Positions 7,045 through 14,341 of a DNA stretch of 15,658 bases are shown piece by piece (within the stretch, counting starts at the first letter, position 1; each line of letters starts with the position of its first letter). Source of the stretch: Promethearchaeota archaeon (GTDB lineage: Archaea; Asgardarchaeota; Lokiarchaeia; Sigynarchaeales; SOKP01); contig JAUWBH010000153.1 in NCBI GenBank assembly GCA_030605085.1, positions 1-15,658 of the forward strand, read 5' to 3'. A program made the translations under genes and the position numbers. The notes beneath the pieces are model-generated. The model saw only the letters and a list, made by a program, of their open reading frames with translations. It made no database searches and was not told where the DNA came from.

Positions 7045-7439
7045 TTTATCTTTATTTTGAAATTTTTCAATCAATATTCGCAAATTTTGTAATACATTAT
7101 TCATATATTTATTGGCTAATTCACCTCTGGTACATATGTGACACTACAAAATAATAGTCAAAAGGTAATTAGAACGCTTCTTCTCCCATTTTCTGGTACG
7201 ATGTACAATCGGGTGATCGTTTCGAATTTTTAGAATAAAATCTTACAAAGATTCAAATTCTCAATAGTTGTAAAACAATGAAATAATGAACACAATTTAG
7301 TTGAAAATTCCATCAAATTTAGATATAAAATCAAATTATTTTTAAATGTCCTTAACTTGAGTGAAAATGAATGAACATTTTAAATATAGGGATGAATTGG
7401 AATAAAAAATAAAAAAAAAATAACATGTGAAGTTGAAAA

Positions 7440-8063
7440 ATGGTTGATGTAAGAGGAAGATCAAGTTTTGCGTTCTCGACAAGATATAATAAAAGAGAAG
7501 ATGTTCCTGCTGAATATAAAAAAAAAGCTAAAAAGAAATTTGACAAAATTATAAAAACTATTGAAAATCCTAACAAAATAGTAGAAAAAGCGATTATTCA
7601 ATGTTTTGAACTTTTTGAAATCTCTAAAAAAAGAAGAAAAAAATTTACTAGTGAGGATGGTGAAGTAGAATACAGGGATAATTCGAGAATTCTTAATATA
7701 TCCTATAAAAAAGTTAAAAAAAATAAAAACTCTAAAATCATATATAAAAAGATTAGCACTCCAAACAAAGTACATGCTTACGAAGTTGAGTGGGTAATAT
7801 TTAACGTGACTTGGGGCAAATGGAGTGAAAGATTAAGAAAAATTTACGAATTCGTGATAAGTCAAGGAATAGGGCGATTAATACCAGGACTAGGTGGATT
7901 ATTAGGAGATTTTATAAATAAAAAAATAAAAGAAAAAGGAGATCAATGGATTGTAAAAGATATAAATTTAGAATTTGACGAGATTTTCTATTCTATTTTA
8001 AAATCTAATCCTGCTATAGAATATATAAAATATCGCGATAAAAATTTAAAAAAATCTAACTAA
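7440..8063 (+). CDS. Lysine-rich orphan protein, 207 residues, function unknown
   Basis: I do not recognise a family. The protein is strongly basic, with many Lys clusters (for example KKKAKKKF at 27-34 and KKRRKKF at 63-69). Its middle part is strand-like (81-125). Residues about 137-160 form a glycine- and hydrophobic-rich stretch (FVISQGIGRLIPGLGGLLGD) flanked by charged residues, which could be an amphipathic or membrane-inserting hairpin. The N-terminus has no signal peptide. Base composition is more A-rich than in the neighbouring enzyme genes, which suggests a recently acquired or fast-evolving gene. It stands alone after the repeat-bearing stretch and is convergent with the dipeptidase gene. 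The reading frame is long and clean for such AT-rich DNA, so it is probably real. Confidence 0.65.
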   Translation: MVDVRGRSSFAFSTRYNKREDVPAEYKKKAKKKFDKIIKTIENPNKIVEKAIIQCFELFEISKKRRKKFTSEDGEVEYRDNSRILNISYKKVKKNKNSKIIYKKISTPNKVHAYEVEWVIFNVTWGKWSERLRKIYEFVISQGIGRLIPGLGGLLGDFINKKIKEKGDQWIVKDINLEFDEIFYSILKSNPAIEYIKYRDKNLKKSN

Positions 8064-8082
8064 ATTTTATTCTAAAATTTAG
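8060..8082 (+). terminator. Hairpin spanning the stop codon of the orphan gene
   Basis: CTAAATTTTA (8060-8069), loop TTC, TAAAATTTAG (8073-8082) make a perfect 10-base stem that includes the TAA stop at 8061-8063. A T tract follows at about 8102-8107. It lies between convergent genes and could define the 3' end of one or both transcripts. Confidence 0.4.
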
Positions 8083-8116
8083 CACTTAACTCAACAGAGC
8101 CTTTTTTAAAAGAATC

Positions 8117-9094
8117 CTATTTCCATGTTTCTTTAAACAACCTTAATAAATTCAAATGAGAAATCTTTTCAACATCTTGCTTATTGTATCCATTTTCAAG
8201 AAGAAAGTCCCATAAATCTGGATACTTAGAGCAGTCCTTAACGCATTTTGGTGTGTTTGTCCCGTCAAAATCAGAGCCTATAGCTACGATATTAATATCA
8301 GCCACTTCTATTATATAGTCTAATTGATTTGTAATCGAATCAAATCCAAGGTCGTAATTATCCTTTCCAGGTTGTTCGGAATTTAAAAAATCCATACTGA
8401 AATTAATTCCTATGGTTCCATGTTTTTCGTGGATTGCTTTAATCTGGTCATCGGTTAAGTTTCTAGGATGATTAACAATTGAGCGGGCATTAGAGTGCGA
8501 AGCAAATATCGGCTTTTCCGTTATTTCGAATGTATCCCAAAAGGAGGGTTCATTTAAATGTGAAACATCAATCGCAATACCTAAAGACTGTGCTTCGATT
8601 ACTAATTCTTTACCTTTATCAGTTAATCCAGTTCCTTTTTGAGGATCTTTGAACATTGCCCCCGTAGCAAATTTATTAACGTTAGCCCAAGATAGCCCCA
8701 TGGTTCGTAATCCGAGATGATATCCTATTCTCAATAGTCGAAATTTATCATCAATTCCACCAGCACCCTCAAAATGAAGAACGGCACCTTTTTTACCTAA
8801 CTTCTGCACTTTTGAGAAATCTTCTACGCTTTTAATTTGCATTAACTCATTCATCGGATTAGAAATTAATTGAATCCATAGATCGAGACCTCTAATTATC
8901 TTATTTACTGTCGAAGCTGGATAAACGGCAAAAAGTGCTGCTAACACATTGCCCTCCTTCATGCGAGGAAGATCGTAATGCCCTATTTCAGATCTTTCTG
9001 AAAAAATCCGTTTATCTTTTAGGAGTTTTTGAACAACATCGATATGACCATCGATTACAGAAAATTTTAAATTATTACGATTAATTTTAGACAA
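8117..9094 (-). CDS. Membrane dipeptidase-like metallopeptidase (peptidase M19)
   Basis: The 325-residue protein has the full M19 binuclear zinc site: H17 and D19 in VIDGHID, E109 in LHFEG as the bridging ligand, H179 in IDVSH, H200 in FASHS, and D275 in GSDFDG. NHPRNLTDDQ (208-217) is also typical. The H179-H200 spacing of 21 equals that of human renal dipeptidase (H198, H219). Members hydrolyse dipeptides, often with a D- or dehydro residue at the C-terminal position. There is no signal peptide, so it is probably cytosolic. The start is TTG at 9094: no in-frame ATG lies nearby upstream before a stop, the HxD motif needs to be close to the N-terminus, and a TATA box sits 28 bases away. It is convergent with the orphan gene and divergent from a GPH transporter, which could supply its substrate. 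Confidence 0.93.
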   Translation of the reverse strand: MSKINRNNLKFSVIDGHIDVVQKLLKDKRIFSERSEIGHYDLPRMKEGNVLAALFAVYPASTVNKIIRGLDLWIQLISNPMNELMQIKSVEDFSKVQKLGKKGAVLHFEGAGGIDDKFRLLRIGYHLGLRTMGLSWANVNKFATGAMFKDPQKGTGLTDKGKELVIEAQSLGIAIDVSHLNEPSFWDTFEITEKPIFASHSNARSIVNHPRNLTDDQIKAIHEKHGTIGINFSMDFLNSEQPGKDNYDLGFDSITNQLDYIIEVADINIVAIGSDFDGTNTPKCVKDCSKYPDLWDFLLENGYNKQDVEKISHLNLLRLFKETWK

Positions 9095-9118
9095 CCTTTT
9101 TTTTCAAATTGTTTTGGT

Positions 9119-9126
9119 ATTATATA
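9119..9126 (-). promoter_or_regulatory. TATA box of the M19 dipeptidase gene
   Basis: The minus strand reads TATATAAT, centred about 28 bases upstream of the TTG at 9094, the same distance seen for ATG-started genes here. This supports the TTG start and a leaderless transcript. Confidence 0.5.
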
Positions 9127-9262
9127 TGATACTATTTTTTGCCAAAATAAAGGAGAATGGTCTATAAATTAATATTCTAAGCCACTTTTATTTTTTTTCA
9201 CTTGCTTTAAAATAAGAAAACTATATAAAGATCTTCAACCTAATTTAAAAATTAAATATAAC

Positions 9263-9270
9263 TTTATAAT
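9263..9270 (+). promoter_or_regulatory. TATA box of the GPH transporter gene
   Basis: TTTATAAT is centred about 26 bases before the ATG at 9293. Two more TATA-like sequences (CTATATAAAG at 9221-9230 and TTTTTATAAG at 9274-9283) make alternative starts possible. Confidence 0.45.
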
Positions 9271-9292
9271 CAATTTTTATAAGGAATTAATT

Positions 9293-10687
9293 ATGAGTAA
9301 TGAAGAAATTGAAATAGTACACTCGAGAAAAAATATATTCTCGTACAGTTTTGGGGGCTTCGTTAGCGAATTTCTTACAATGGCATTTAGCGCGTATGCC
9401 TATTTCTATTACGAAACCGAGGTTGGCCTAAATTCTTTACTATGTGGCTTAGCGTTTATTCTATATGCTATATGGAATGCCGTCAACGATCCTCTCGTAG
9501 GCTACTTGACTGATCGCCCCTTTAAGTTCACTAAAAAGCGGGGTAGGCGGTTTCCGTGGATAATTATAGGTGGCATTCCGTGGATCATTAGCTATATTAT
9601 TATTTTCACGCCGCCTAATGTTGACCCACAAACAGGTGCGTGGATCCTTTTTGCTTGGCTCGTATTTACTATATGCCTATTTGACACATTTGCTTCAATC
9701 TGTATAGTAAATTACGATTCGCTCTTTCCTGACAAGTTCCGTTCAGTTGAAGAACGCAGGAAAGTTACCGGAATCCGTGTCCCTATAGCCGTTTTTGGGA
9801 CTGTTTTAGGAGCTATTATACCGCCACTTTTTATAATATTTGGGAACAAGTTATCATATATTGTACAAGCAGGAATTGTATTTATAATATGTATTATTGC
9901 CCTGATTCTTATGATTCCAGGTAGCCGCGACGATCAGATATGTGTTGACCGCTATCTTGCGAAATGTGAAGAAAAAATTGAGAGAAACTCTTTCTTTAAA
10001 GATTTTAAAACCGCAATGAAACAAAAATCATTTGTTGCATACGTTATTCTTTTCTTTTGTTACATGGTCATGATAAGGTCTATGACAGCGTCTATTCCTT
10101 ACGTTGTACGATATATTTTAAATATGGAAGCAACCGCTATAGCTTTAGTTATGTTGGCGTTTCTCGTAGGAGTTCTTATTTCGGTTCCGTTCTGGGTTAA
10201 AGTAGCAAATAAAACAAACGACAATCGAAAAGTGATAATAATAACGGGATTCTTAGTGGCAGTCTTAGTATCACCATTAATATTTCTAAGATCTTATTGG
10301 CTCATTGTTCTCACTTTATTTATATGGGGTTTGGCAGAAGGAGGTTTTTGGGCCATGCTTTCCCCAGTTTTCGCCGATACGATCGACGAATCAGTAGTAA
10401 AGACTGGACAGCGCAAAGAAGGGATATACAATGGAGTTTTAGCCTTTTTTGCCCGTCTCGCCATCGCCGTCCAAGCCTTCAGCTTTGCAATTATACATAC
10501 ACTTACGGGATTCGTCGAAGGGGCAGCTACACAATCCTCCCAAGCCGTAATAGGAATCCATATTCATTTAGCCGTTGTACCTATGATAATTATGCTGGTG
10601 GGAACTCTTATATTTTGGAAGATGTACGATCTCACACCTGACAAGGCTGATGAAAACCAACTAAAAATAAAACAAATGAAGCTTTAA
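9293..10687 (+). CDS. GPH-type (glycoside-pentoside-hexuronide) sugar:cation symporter
   Basis: The 464-residue protein has about twelve membrane segments and the MelB/GPH signature: IWNAVNDPLVGYLTDR (60-75) in and after TM2, then KKRGRRFPWI (81-90), and LFPDKFRSVEERR (144-156) in the TM4-TM5 loop. The second half has FWAMLSPVFADTIDESVVKTGQRKEGIYNG (352-381). The family imports sugars, glycosides or uronides with Na+ or H+. D66 in the NDP motif corresponds to the cation-site region of MelB. Its base composition is visibly more GC-rich than its neighbours, with codons such as CGG, GCG and CCG frequent, hinting at transfer from another genome. It is divergent from the dipeptidase and a clear paralogue of the gene at the right edge. 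Confidence 0.93.
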   Translation: MSNEEIEIVHSRKNIFSYSFGGFVSEFLTMAFSAYAYFYYETEVGLNSLLCGLAFILYAIWNAVNDPLVGYLTDRPFKFTKKRGRRFPWIIIGGIPWIISYIIIFTPPNVDPQTGAWILFAWLVFTICLFDTFASICIVNYDSLFPDKFRSVEERRKVTGIRVPIAVFGTVLGAIIPPLFIIFGNKLSYIVQAGIVFIICIIALILMIPGSRDDQICVDRYLAKCEEKIERNSFFKDFKTAMKQKSFVAYVILFFCYMVMIRSMTASIPYVVRYILNMEATAIALVMLAFLVGVLISVPFWVKVANKTNDNRKVIIITGFLVAVLVSPLIFLRSYWLIVLTLFIWGLAEGGFWAMLSPVFADTIDESVVKTGQRKEGIYNGVLAFFARLAIAVQAFSFAIIHTLTGFVEGAATQSSQAVIGIHIHLAVVPMIIMLVGTLIFWKMYDLTPDKADENQLKIKQMKL

Positions 10688-10702
10688 ATTAAATTATTAA
10701 AC

Positions 10703-10717
10703 TTTTTTTTTTTTTTT
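10703..10717 (+). terminator. Fifteen-T terminator of the GPH transporter gene
   Basis: An uninterrupted run of 15 T starts 15 bases after the stop codon. A further T8 tract is at 10807-10814. Nothing else is seen in this 158-base gap between convergent genes. Confidence 0.6.
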
Positions 10718-10845
10718 AAATTGACTCAATTAATATTAATAAAGAGAAGTTAGCAGAAATAAGAATATAGATTAATATAAATTCGTCGTACAACTTAATG
10801 TGATTCTTTTTTTTAAATCTATTATGTTTAAATTAAGAAAATTTA

Positions 10846-11886
10846 TTACGATTTTATTAAATTGAGAATACTCTTTATTTTTTTATCATTGAGAATTAAA
10901 TTTGGTGAATTATAAATTGTATAATGCAGATATTCATCAATAACGTATTTTTTAATTTGTTTTAAGGCGTTTATTAAGGCATTATAAGAAATGTTTTGGT
11001 TTTTGGGATTGTATTGAAGTTGGATATCTTCAAAAAAATGTTTAATTTTATTAATTGAAAATTGAGCATATTCCTCTTGCAAATAGAGACTTATAAGGAT
11101 ATTCATTCCAATCAAATTACCATGAATATAATGATCGTGAGTGATAGATTCTAAGCAATAAGCAAGAAAGTGTTCGCTTCCTTCTTCAGGGCGAGCATTA
11201 CCCCATTCATCGCAAAGGACTACCTCTTCGTAAAACCCGTTAACTAATGCCCTAATTCCATTTTCAGAAACATCTTTAATATCTTCTCTAGCGTCCATTA
11301 AGTCGAGAGCAATTTTTTTTGCTCTATTAAACACGCCTTTATCAAATTTTTCGTTTATCTCATCTCTCGCAATAAGCCAGTCTCCTAAAGCAGAAGTTAT
11401 TGAAATTGTATCTGATACACCCGCTCGATTTAGATGAGGAGGTGCTTTTTGAATTAAATCGTAATCAATAACAATTTTTTTTGGATTACTCTCTCCTACA
11501 TATTTTACCTTGTTATCTACTCTTACCGCAATTGACGAACATAAAGGCGCATCTACGGATATGATCGAGGGTATTAAAATTAATTCTAAATCAAAATCAA
11601 ATTCTTCTTTAAATTTCCAAGCTAAGAATTTTGCAGTATCGCAAGCGGTTCCTCCTCCTATACCGACAATGGTATAATTATCTGTAATAAATGGTTCAAA
11701 ACTATCATATAATTTATTTAAATTTTCTATATCCATGTTATAATTAAATTCTAAATAAGTCGGTTTACTTTTGATCTTATTTTCTATAATTTCCCAAGGT
11801 TCTTTCATGGAAATAAGAATATATTTATCAAGTGAATCCAAGGTTTCAGCTGAGAGCAAATTTCCAAATTCTGGCTTAACAACCAT
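10846..11886 (-). CDS. Metal-dependent dehydrogenase of the glycerol-1-phosphate dehydrogenase / Fe-ADH type
   Basis: The 346-residue protein shows the two-domain Fe-ADH layout. The nucleotide-binding loop VGIGGGTACDTAKFLAW (74-90) is followed by PSIISVDAPLCSSIAVR (106-122), a form typical of sn-glycerol-1-phosphate dehydrogenases and AraM-type enzymes. Metal ligands are probably D159 (AGVSDTIS), H239 (EGSEHFLAY) and H255 (HDHYIHGNL). G1PDH reduces dihydroxyacetone phosphate to glycerol-1-phosphate, the backbone of archaeal lipids; related enzymes act on other polyols or sugar phosphates. Its place among sugar-transport and hydrolase genes rather than lipid genes leaves a catabolic role open. 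The C-terminal 80 residues are poorly diagnostic. No strong TATA box stands out upstream in very AT-rich DNA. Confidence 0.82.
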   Translation of the reverse strand: MVVKPEFGNLLSAETLDSLDKYILISMKEPWEIIENKIKSKPTYLEFNYNMDIENLNKLYDSFEPFITDNYTIVGIGGGTACDTAKFLAWKFKEEFDFDLELILIPSIISVDAPLCSSIAVRVDNKVKYVGESNPKKIVIDYDLIQKAPPHLNRAGVSDTISITSALGDWLIARDEINEKFDKGVFNRAKKIALDLMDAREDIKDVSENGIRALVNGFYEEVVLCDEWGNARPEEGSEHFLAYCLESITHDHYIHGNLIGMNILISLYLQEEYAQFSINKIKHFFEDIQLQYNPKNQNISYNALINALKQIKKYVIDEYLHYTIYNSPNLILNDKKIKSILNLIKS

Positions 11887-11981
11887 AAATAAAATAATTA
11901 CAAAATTAAAATAAAAATTGCTAAATTAAAAATATAAAAAAAAGAGATTTGAATAATAAATTTTATAGGTTCATTTCTGCT

Positions 11982-12104
11982 AATTAGTGCTTGAATTACT
12001 CTTGCTAAATTGAGAAAAAATTGGCGAAAACCCCCATATGTAGCTTCCTTTCTTTTCCCATAAATAGTTACTGATTCATCAATTATATCACTATAAACCG
12101 GAGA
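11982..12104 (-). pseudogene. 41-codon relic of a GPH sugar transporter
   Basis: The minus strand from 12104 to 11982 reads without a stop and aligns without gaps to residues 357-397 of the GPH transporter at 9293-10687, with 21 of 41 identities counted by hand. It contains SPVYSDIIDES, GKRKEATYGG and LARVIQALI. Similarity stops sharply at both ends: upstream there is only a short non-matching frame without a start codon and then a stop, and downstream the next residues do not match the family. It therefore looks like the leftover of a deleted third transporter. It lies between the fused ceramidase/PIG-L gene and the dehydrogenase gene; apart from it, this 300-base gap holds only AT-rich DNA and a T tract. 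Confidence 0.75.
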
Positions 12105-12159
12105 TTTTGACTGGTGACTGGAAAGCCTTATTTAAAAAAATATTAAAGAATTAAATATT

Positions 12160-12167
12160 AAAAAAAA
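12160..12167 (-). terminator. Oligo-T tract downstream of the fused ceramidase/PIG-L gene
   Basis: On the minus strand a T5 run and then this T8 run follow the stop codon at 12187 within about 30 bases, the usual archaeal termination signal. Confidence 0.45.
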
Positions 12168-12186
12168 TAAAAAGTTGAGGAAATAT

Positions 12187-14223
12187 TTAATCAGAAGCAA
12201 GTTCCTTTAAAAAACCCGCTCCAATTTTATTGAATTCCTCAGCAAACTTTACACCATATTTTTTTCCAAGTTCTCCCCATACAAGTTTTACAAGTAAATT
12301 TACTCTAATGGCATTTGGGATATCTTCTTCTAATAACTCAACATATAATCGGTTAGCGCGCGCTAATAACTTATATTGATGAAAGAAGTTCTTAAGAACC
12401 GTTCTATGTTCACATATCGATTTTATTTTATCTTCTATATAATCTGTTATATCTACATGAAAATTTAACACGGTAGGATTTCTAGCAAATAAATACCTCT
12501 CTCCAACCGCGTGAATTTCTAATCCCTCATCAAAATGTTCTGGATGAGCTAAATCAAACGAACTTTGCCAGCACGCCTCATTAACAGCTCTGGCAGTAAC
12601 AATATGGTCAATGTTCTCTTCGTCAGTTCCATTTAAATCAAACGACACTACAAGATCGGGTTTGTATTTGCGTATTAAATAAATCAATTTACCACGAAGT
12701 TCTAAATAATCTATACCTGCTAGAGTATCTGTTGGATAATCTAAGTGAATAATTTCTTCGGCTCCCAATACTTTATATGCCCTTTCAACTTCTTTGCGAT
12801 TTCTTGCTATTCCTTTTTCTTTAGTAATCCCAACACAATCCCAATAGTCATCTGAAATTCTAACGCAAATTAATTTATTACCCTCGCTTGTAAGTTTTTT
12901 GAGAGTACCTCCTGACCAAATAGACAAGTCATCCGCATGCACACCTATAGCCAATATAGTTTTATAAACAAGTAATTCCTTTACAGTTTTTCTCACAACC
13001 TCTGCTGCCTCGTAGCTAAGCGCCTCTAATTCGTGACCTATAAACTGTTGTGGTTTTTCTAAATCATCTTTGAATTGCGTTGGTTGTTCCTCATCTGCCC
13101 ATTCAAAAGGACTAAATGTGAATTCCGCAGGCTTCAATTTGTATTCTTCTAAAGGAATAAAATAACCTAATTCTTCCTCTACAATGCTAAATACTAAATA
13201 TACATCTTCTTTATTACCGTATTCTTCAAAGAGGGGGGCAAGAAGACCTGGAAAAGGTTCACCTGGAATGTTTACAAAATGCAAATTTCCAATGCGTACC
13301 TTACTTACTACAGTAGGAATTTTTTCATCTATTAATTCACGATCGAAGAATCCAATATCAAATAGAAATTTAAAATTGGCGTTAGTCAAGGGTAGAAGAA
13401 CATCTCTATACCGAATCTCGATTTCAGATGTTTCTAATTTCTTGTCATTGTTAAATACGCTTTTAATTTCTTTGTATAATTCATCTGCATAAATATTTAA
13501 TTTCTCGTAACCATGCTCACAATAAATAGGCGATTGTGCCCCACCTAATCCAAGTCCAAAAAGCGCAGTACATCCAAACTCCTTCTCAATCATTCCACTA
13601 ACAAGTCCGGGATAATCAGCTGAAATTTCAGTATTCGCCCGATTGGTAATTTCTGGTTGGGCGGTAAAAGTCCAAATAATCCCAATTAATGAATCCCCTG
13701 ACTTGAACTTTATGAGATGCAGACTTCCGTCAATCATCTCAGGATTCCTAAAGTTCACAATGAGGTCATTTCGGGTCGAATAAGCGTGATAAATATCTAC
13801 AGGAACCAAATTCTTTTCCGCTTCGCATATCGCTTCGACTATCATGTCTATTATAAAGAGCATATAGCGTTTATTTATACCAGATTTGCCAATAATAGGT
13901 CCGTATAAACTTAAAGTATCACTACCAGCGTGAGTATGGGTTGCAAATACGAACACATTTTTTGGAAAAAAACCGTATGCTTCAAGTGTGTATTTTACTT
14001 GATTTATGAAATCTCGAAGCATACCTATAATTTCAAGTGAGATCAGTGCTATCTTAGTGTCTCCGTCAGAAAGGACCATAGTTCGAGTATAAATTGGGTC
14101 ATGAACGCCAGTAACTCGAGGAGCTTCCATCGTAGCGAAACCGGCTATATAAAAATCACCAAATTCCCCTTTTAAATTAGGCGTAATTTCTCGCTTTGAT
14201 ACCCCACATTTTAATATAACCAT
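12187..14223 (-). CDS. Fusion of a ceramidase-like domain and a PIG-L/LmbE deacetylase domain
   Basis: The 678-residue protein joins two amide-hydrolase folds in one clean frame. Residues 1-375 are ceramidase-like: THTHAGSDTLSLYGP (95-109), ISADYPG (200-206), GLGGAQSP (225-232) with Ser231 at the nucleophile position, IPGEPF (319-324) with E322, and ELGYFIP (351-357). The zinc-ligand His expected in an ACHP-type motif is Gln189 (TAQPE; codon CAA at 13657-13659). Residues 421-600 are a PIG-L domain: AIGVHADDLSIWSGGT (425-440) with H429, D431 and D432, a SFDLNGTDEEN loop (527-537), and DH (H540) as the third zinc ligand. PIG-L enzymes remove N-acetyl from amino sugars. The last 75 residues are helical. 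There is no signal peptide. The GPH transporter lies 118 bases upstream on the same strand and may import the substrate. Confidence 0.9.
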   Translation of the reverse strand: MVILKCGVSKREITPNLKGEFGDFYIAGFATMEAPRVTGVHDPIYTRTMVLSDGDTKIALISLEIIGMLRDFINQVKYTLEAYGFFPKNVFVFATHTHAGSDTLSLYGPIIGKSGINKRYMLFIIDMIVEAICEAEKNLVPVDIYHAYSTRNDLIVNFRNPEMIDGSLHLIKFKSGDSLIGIIWTFTAQPEITNRANTEISADYPGLVSGMIEKEFGCTALFGLGLGGAQSPIYCEHGYEKLNIYADELYKEIKSVFNNDKKLETSEIEIRYRDVLLPLTNANFKFLFDIGFFDRELIDEKIPTVVSKVRIGNLHFVNIPGEPFPGLLAPLFEEYGNKEDVYLVFSIVEEELGYFIPLEEYKLKPAEFTFSPFEWADEEQPTQFKDDLEKPQQFIGHELEALSYEAAEVVRKTVKELLVYKTILAIGVHADDLSIWSGGTLKKLTSEGNKLICVRISDDYWDCVGITKEKGIARNRKEVERAYKVLGAEEIIHLDYPTDTLAGIDYLELRGKLIYLIRKYKPDLVVSFDLNGTDEENIDHIVTARAVNEACWQSSFDLAHPEHFDEGLEIHAVGERYLFARNPTVLNFHVDITDYIEDKIKSICEHRTVLKNFFHQYKLLARANRLYVELLEEDIPNAIRVNLLVKLVWGELGKKYGVKFAEEFNKIGAGFLKELASD

Positions 14224-14229
14224 AGTTTT

Positions 14230-14238
14230 ATCATCTCT
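14230..14238 (-). promoter_or_regulatory. Shine-Dalgarno-like site of the fusion gene
   Basis: AGAGATGAT matches the archaeal GGAGGTGAT at seven of nine bases and sits six bases before the ATG at 14223. It fixes this start and contrasts with the apparently leaderless genes elsewhere in the window. Confidence 0.5.
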
Positions 14239-14261
14239 TAAATTATTTTGAAATTATTAAA

Positions 14262-14269
14262 ATTATATA
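14262..14269 (-). promoter_or_regulatory. TATA-like box of the fusion gene
   Basis: TATATAAT on the minus strand is centred about 42 bases before the ATG, which would start a transcript near 14239, just ahead of the Shine-Dalgarno-like site. The DNA around is extremely AT-rich, so the match is modest. Confidence 0.35.
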
Positions 14270-14325
14270 TTTTATATTATTATATTACTAAATATTTGAA
14301 TTTTTAAATAATAAAAGATAAAGAT

Positions 14326-14335
14326 AAAAAAAAAA
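14326..14335 (-). terminator. Ten-T terminator of the right-edge GPH transporter gene
   Basis: Ten T on the minus strand follow the stop codon at 14342 within seven bases, suggesting that the transporter and the fusion gene are at least partly separate transcripts. Confidence 0.5.
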
Positions 14336-14341
14336 TTGATT

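Larger units (their letters stand above)
6807..7439. other. Gene-poor stretch with repeats and no convincing gene
   Basis: These 633 bases between two plus-strand genes contain no long frame. They hold a 13-base inverted repeat (6880-7044), a GC-richer block with a direct repeat (6911-6944), and a third partial copy of the inverted-repeat core (TTGTAAAACA) at 7268-7277. A 13-codon frame at 7367-7405 upstream of the next gene is probably chance. The region looks like a former or very short mobile-element site. Confidence 0.5.

Noticed and set aside
6988..7104. A 38-codon minus-strand frame starting MNNVLQNLRILIEKF
   Set aside because: It is short, overlaps one arm of the 13-base inverted repeat, and has no recognisable family or promoter. 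It may be chance in AT-rich DNA.
7181..7225. Possible transposase C-terminus on the minus strand near the repeats (a short frame with a HRTRKWEKKR-like stretch)
   Set aside because: Only about 20 residues are readable, and no DDE or DEDD motif or matching insertion-sequence end could be identified.
13184..13492. A 102-codon plus-strand frame within the fusion gene
   Set aside because: It is a shadow of the ceramidase-like domain in the opposite frame and carries no motif of its own.
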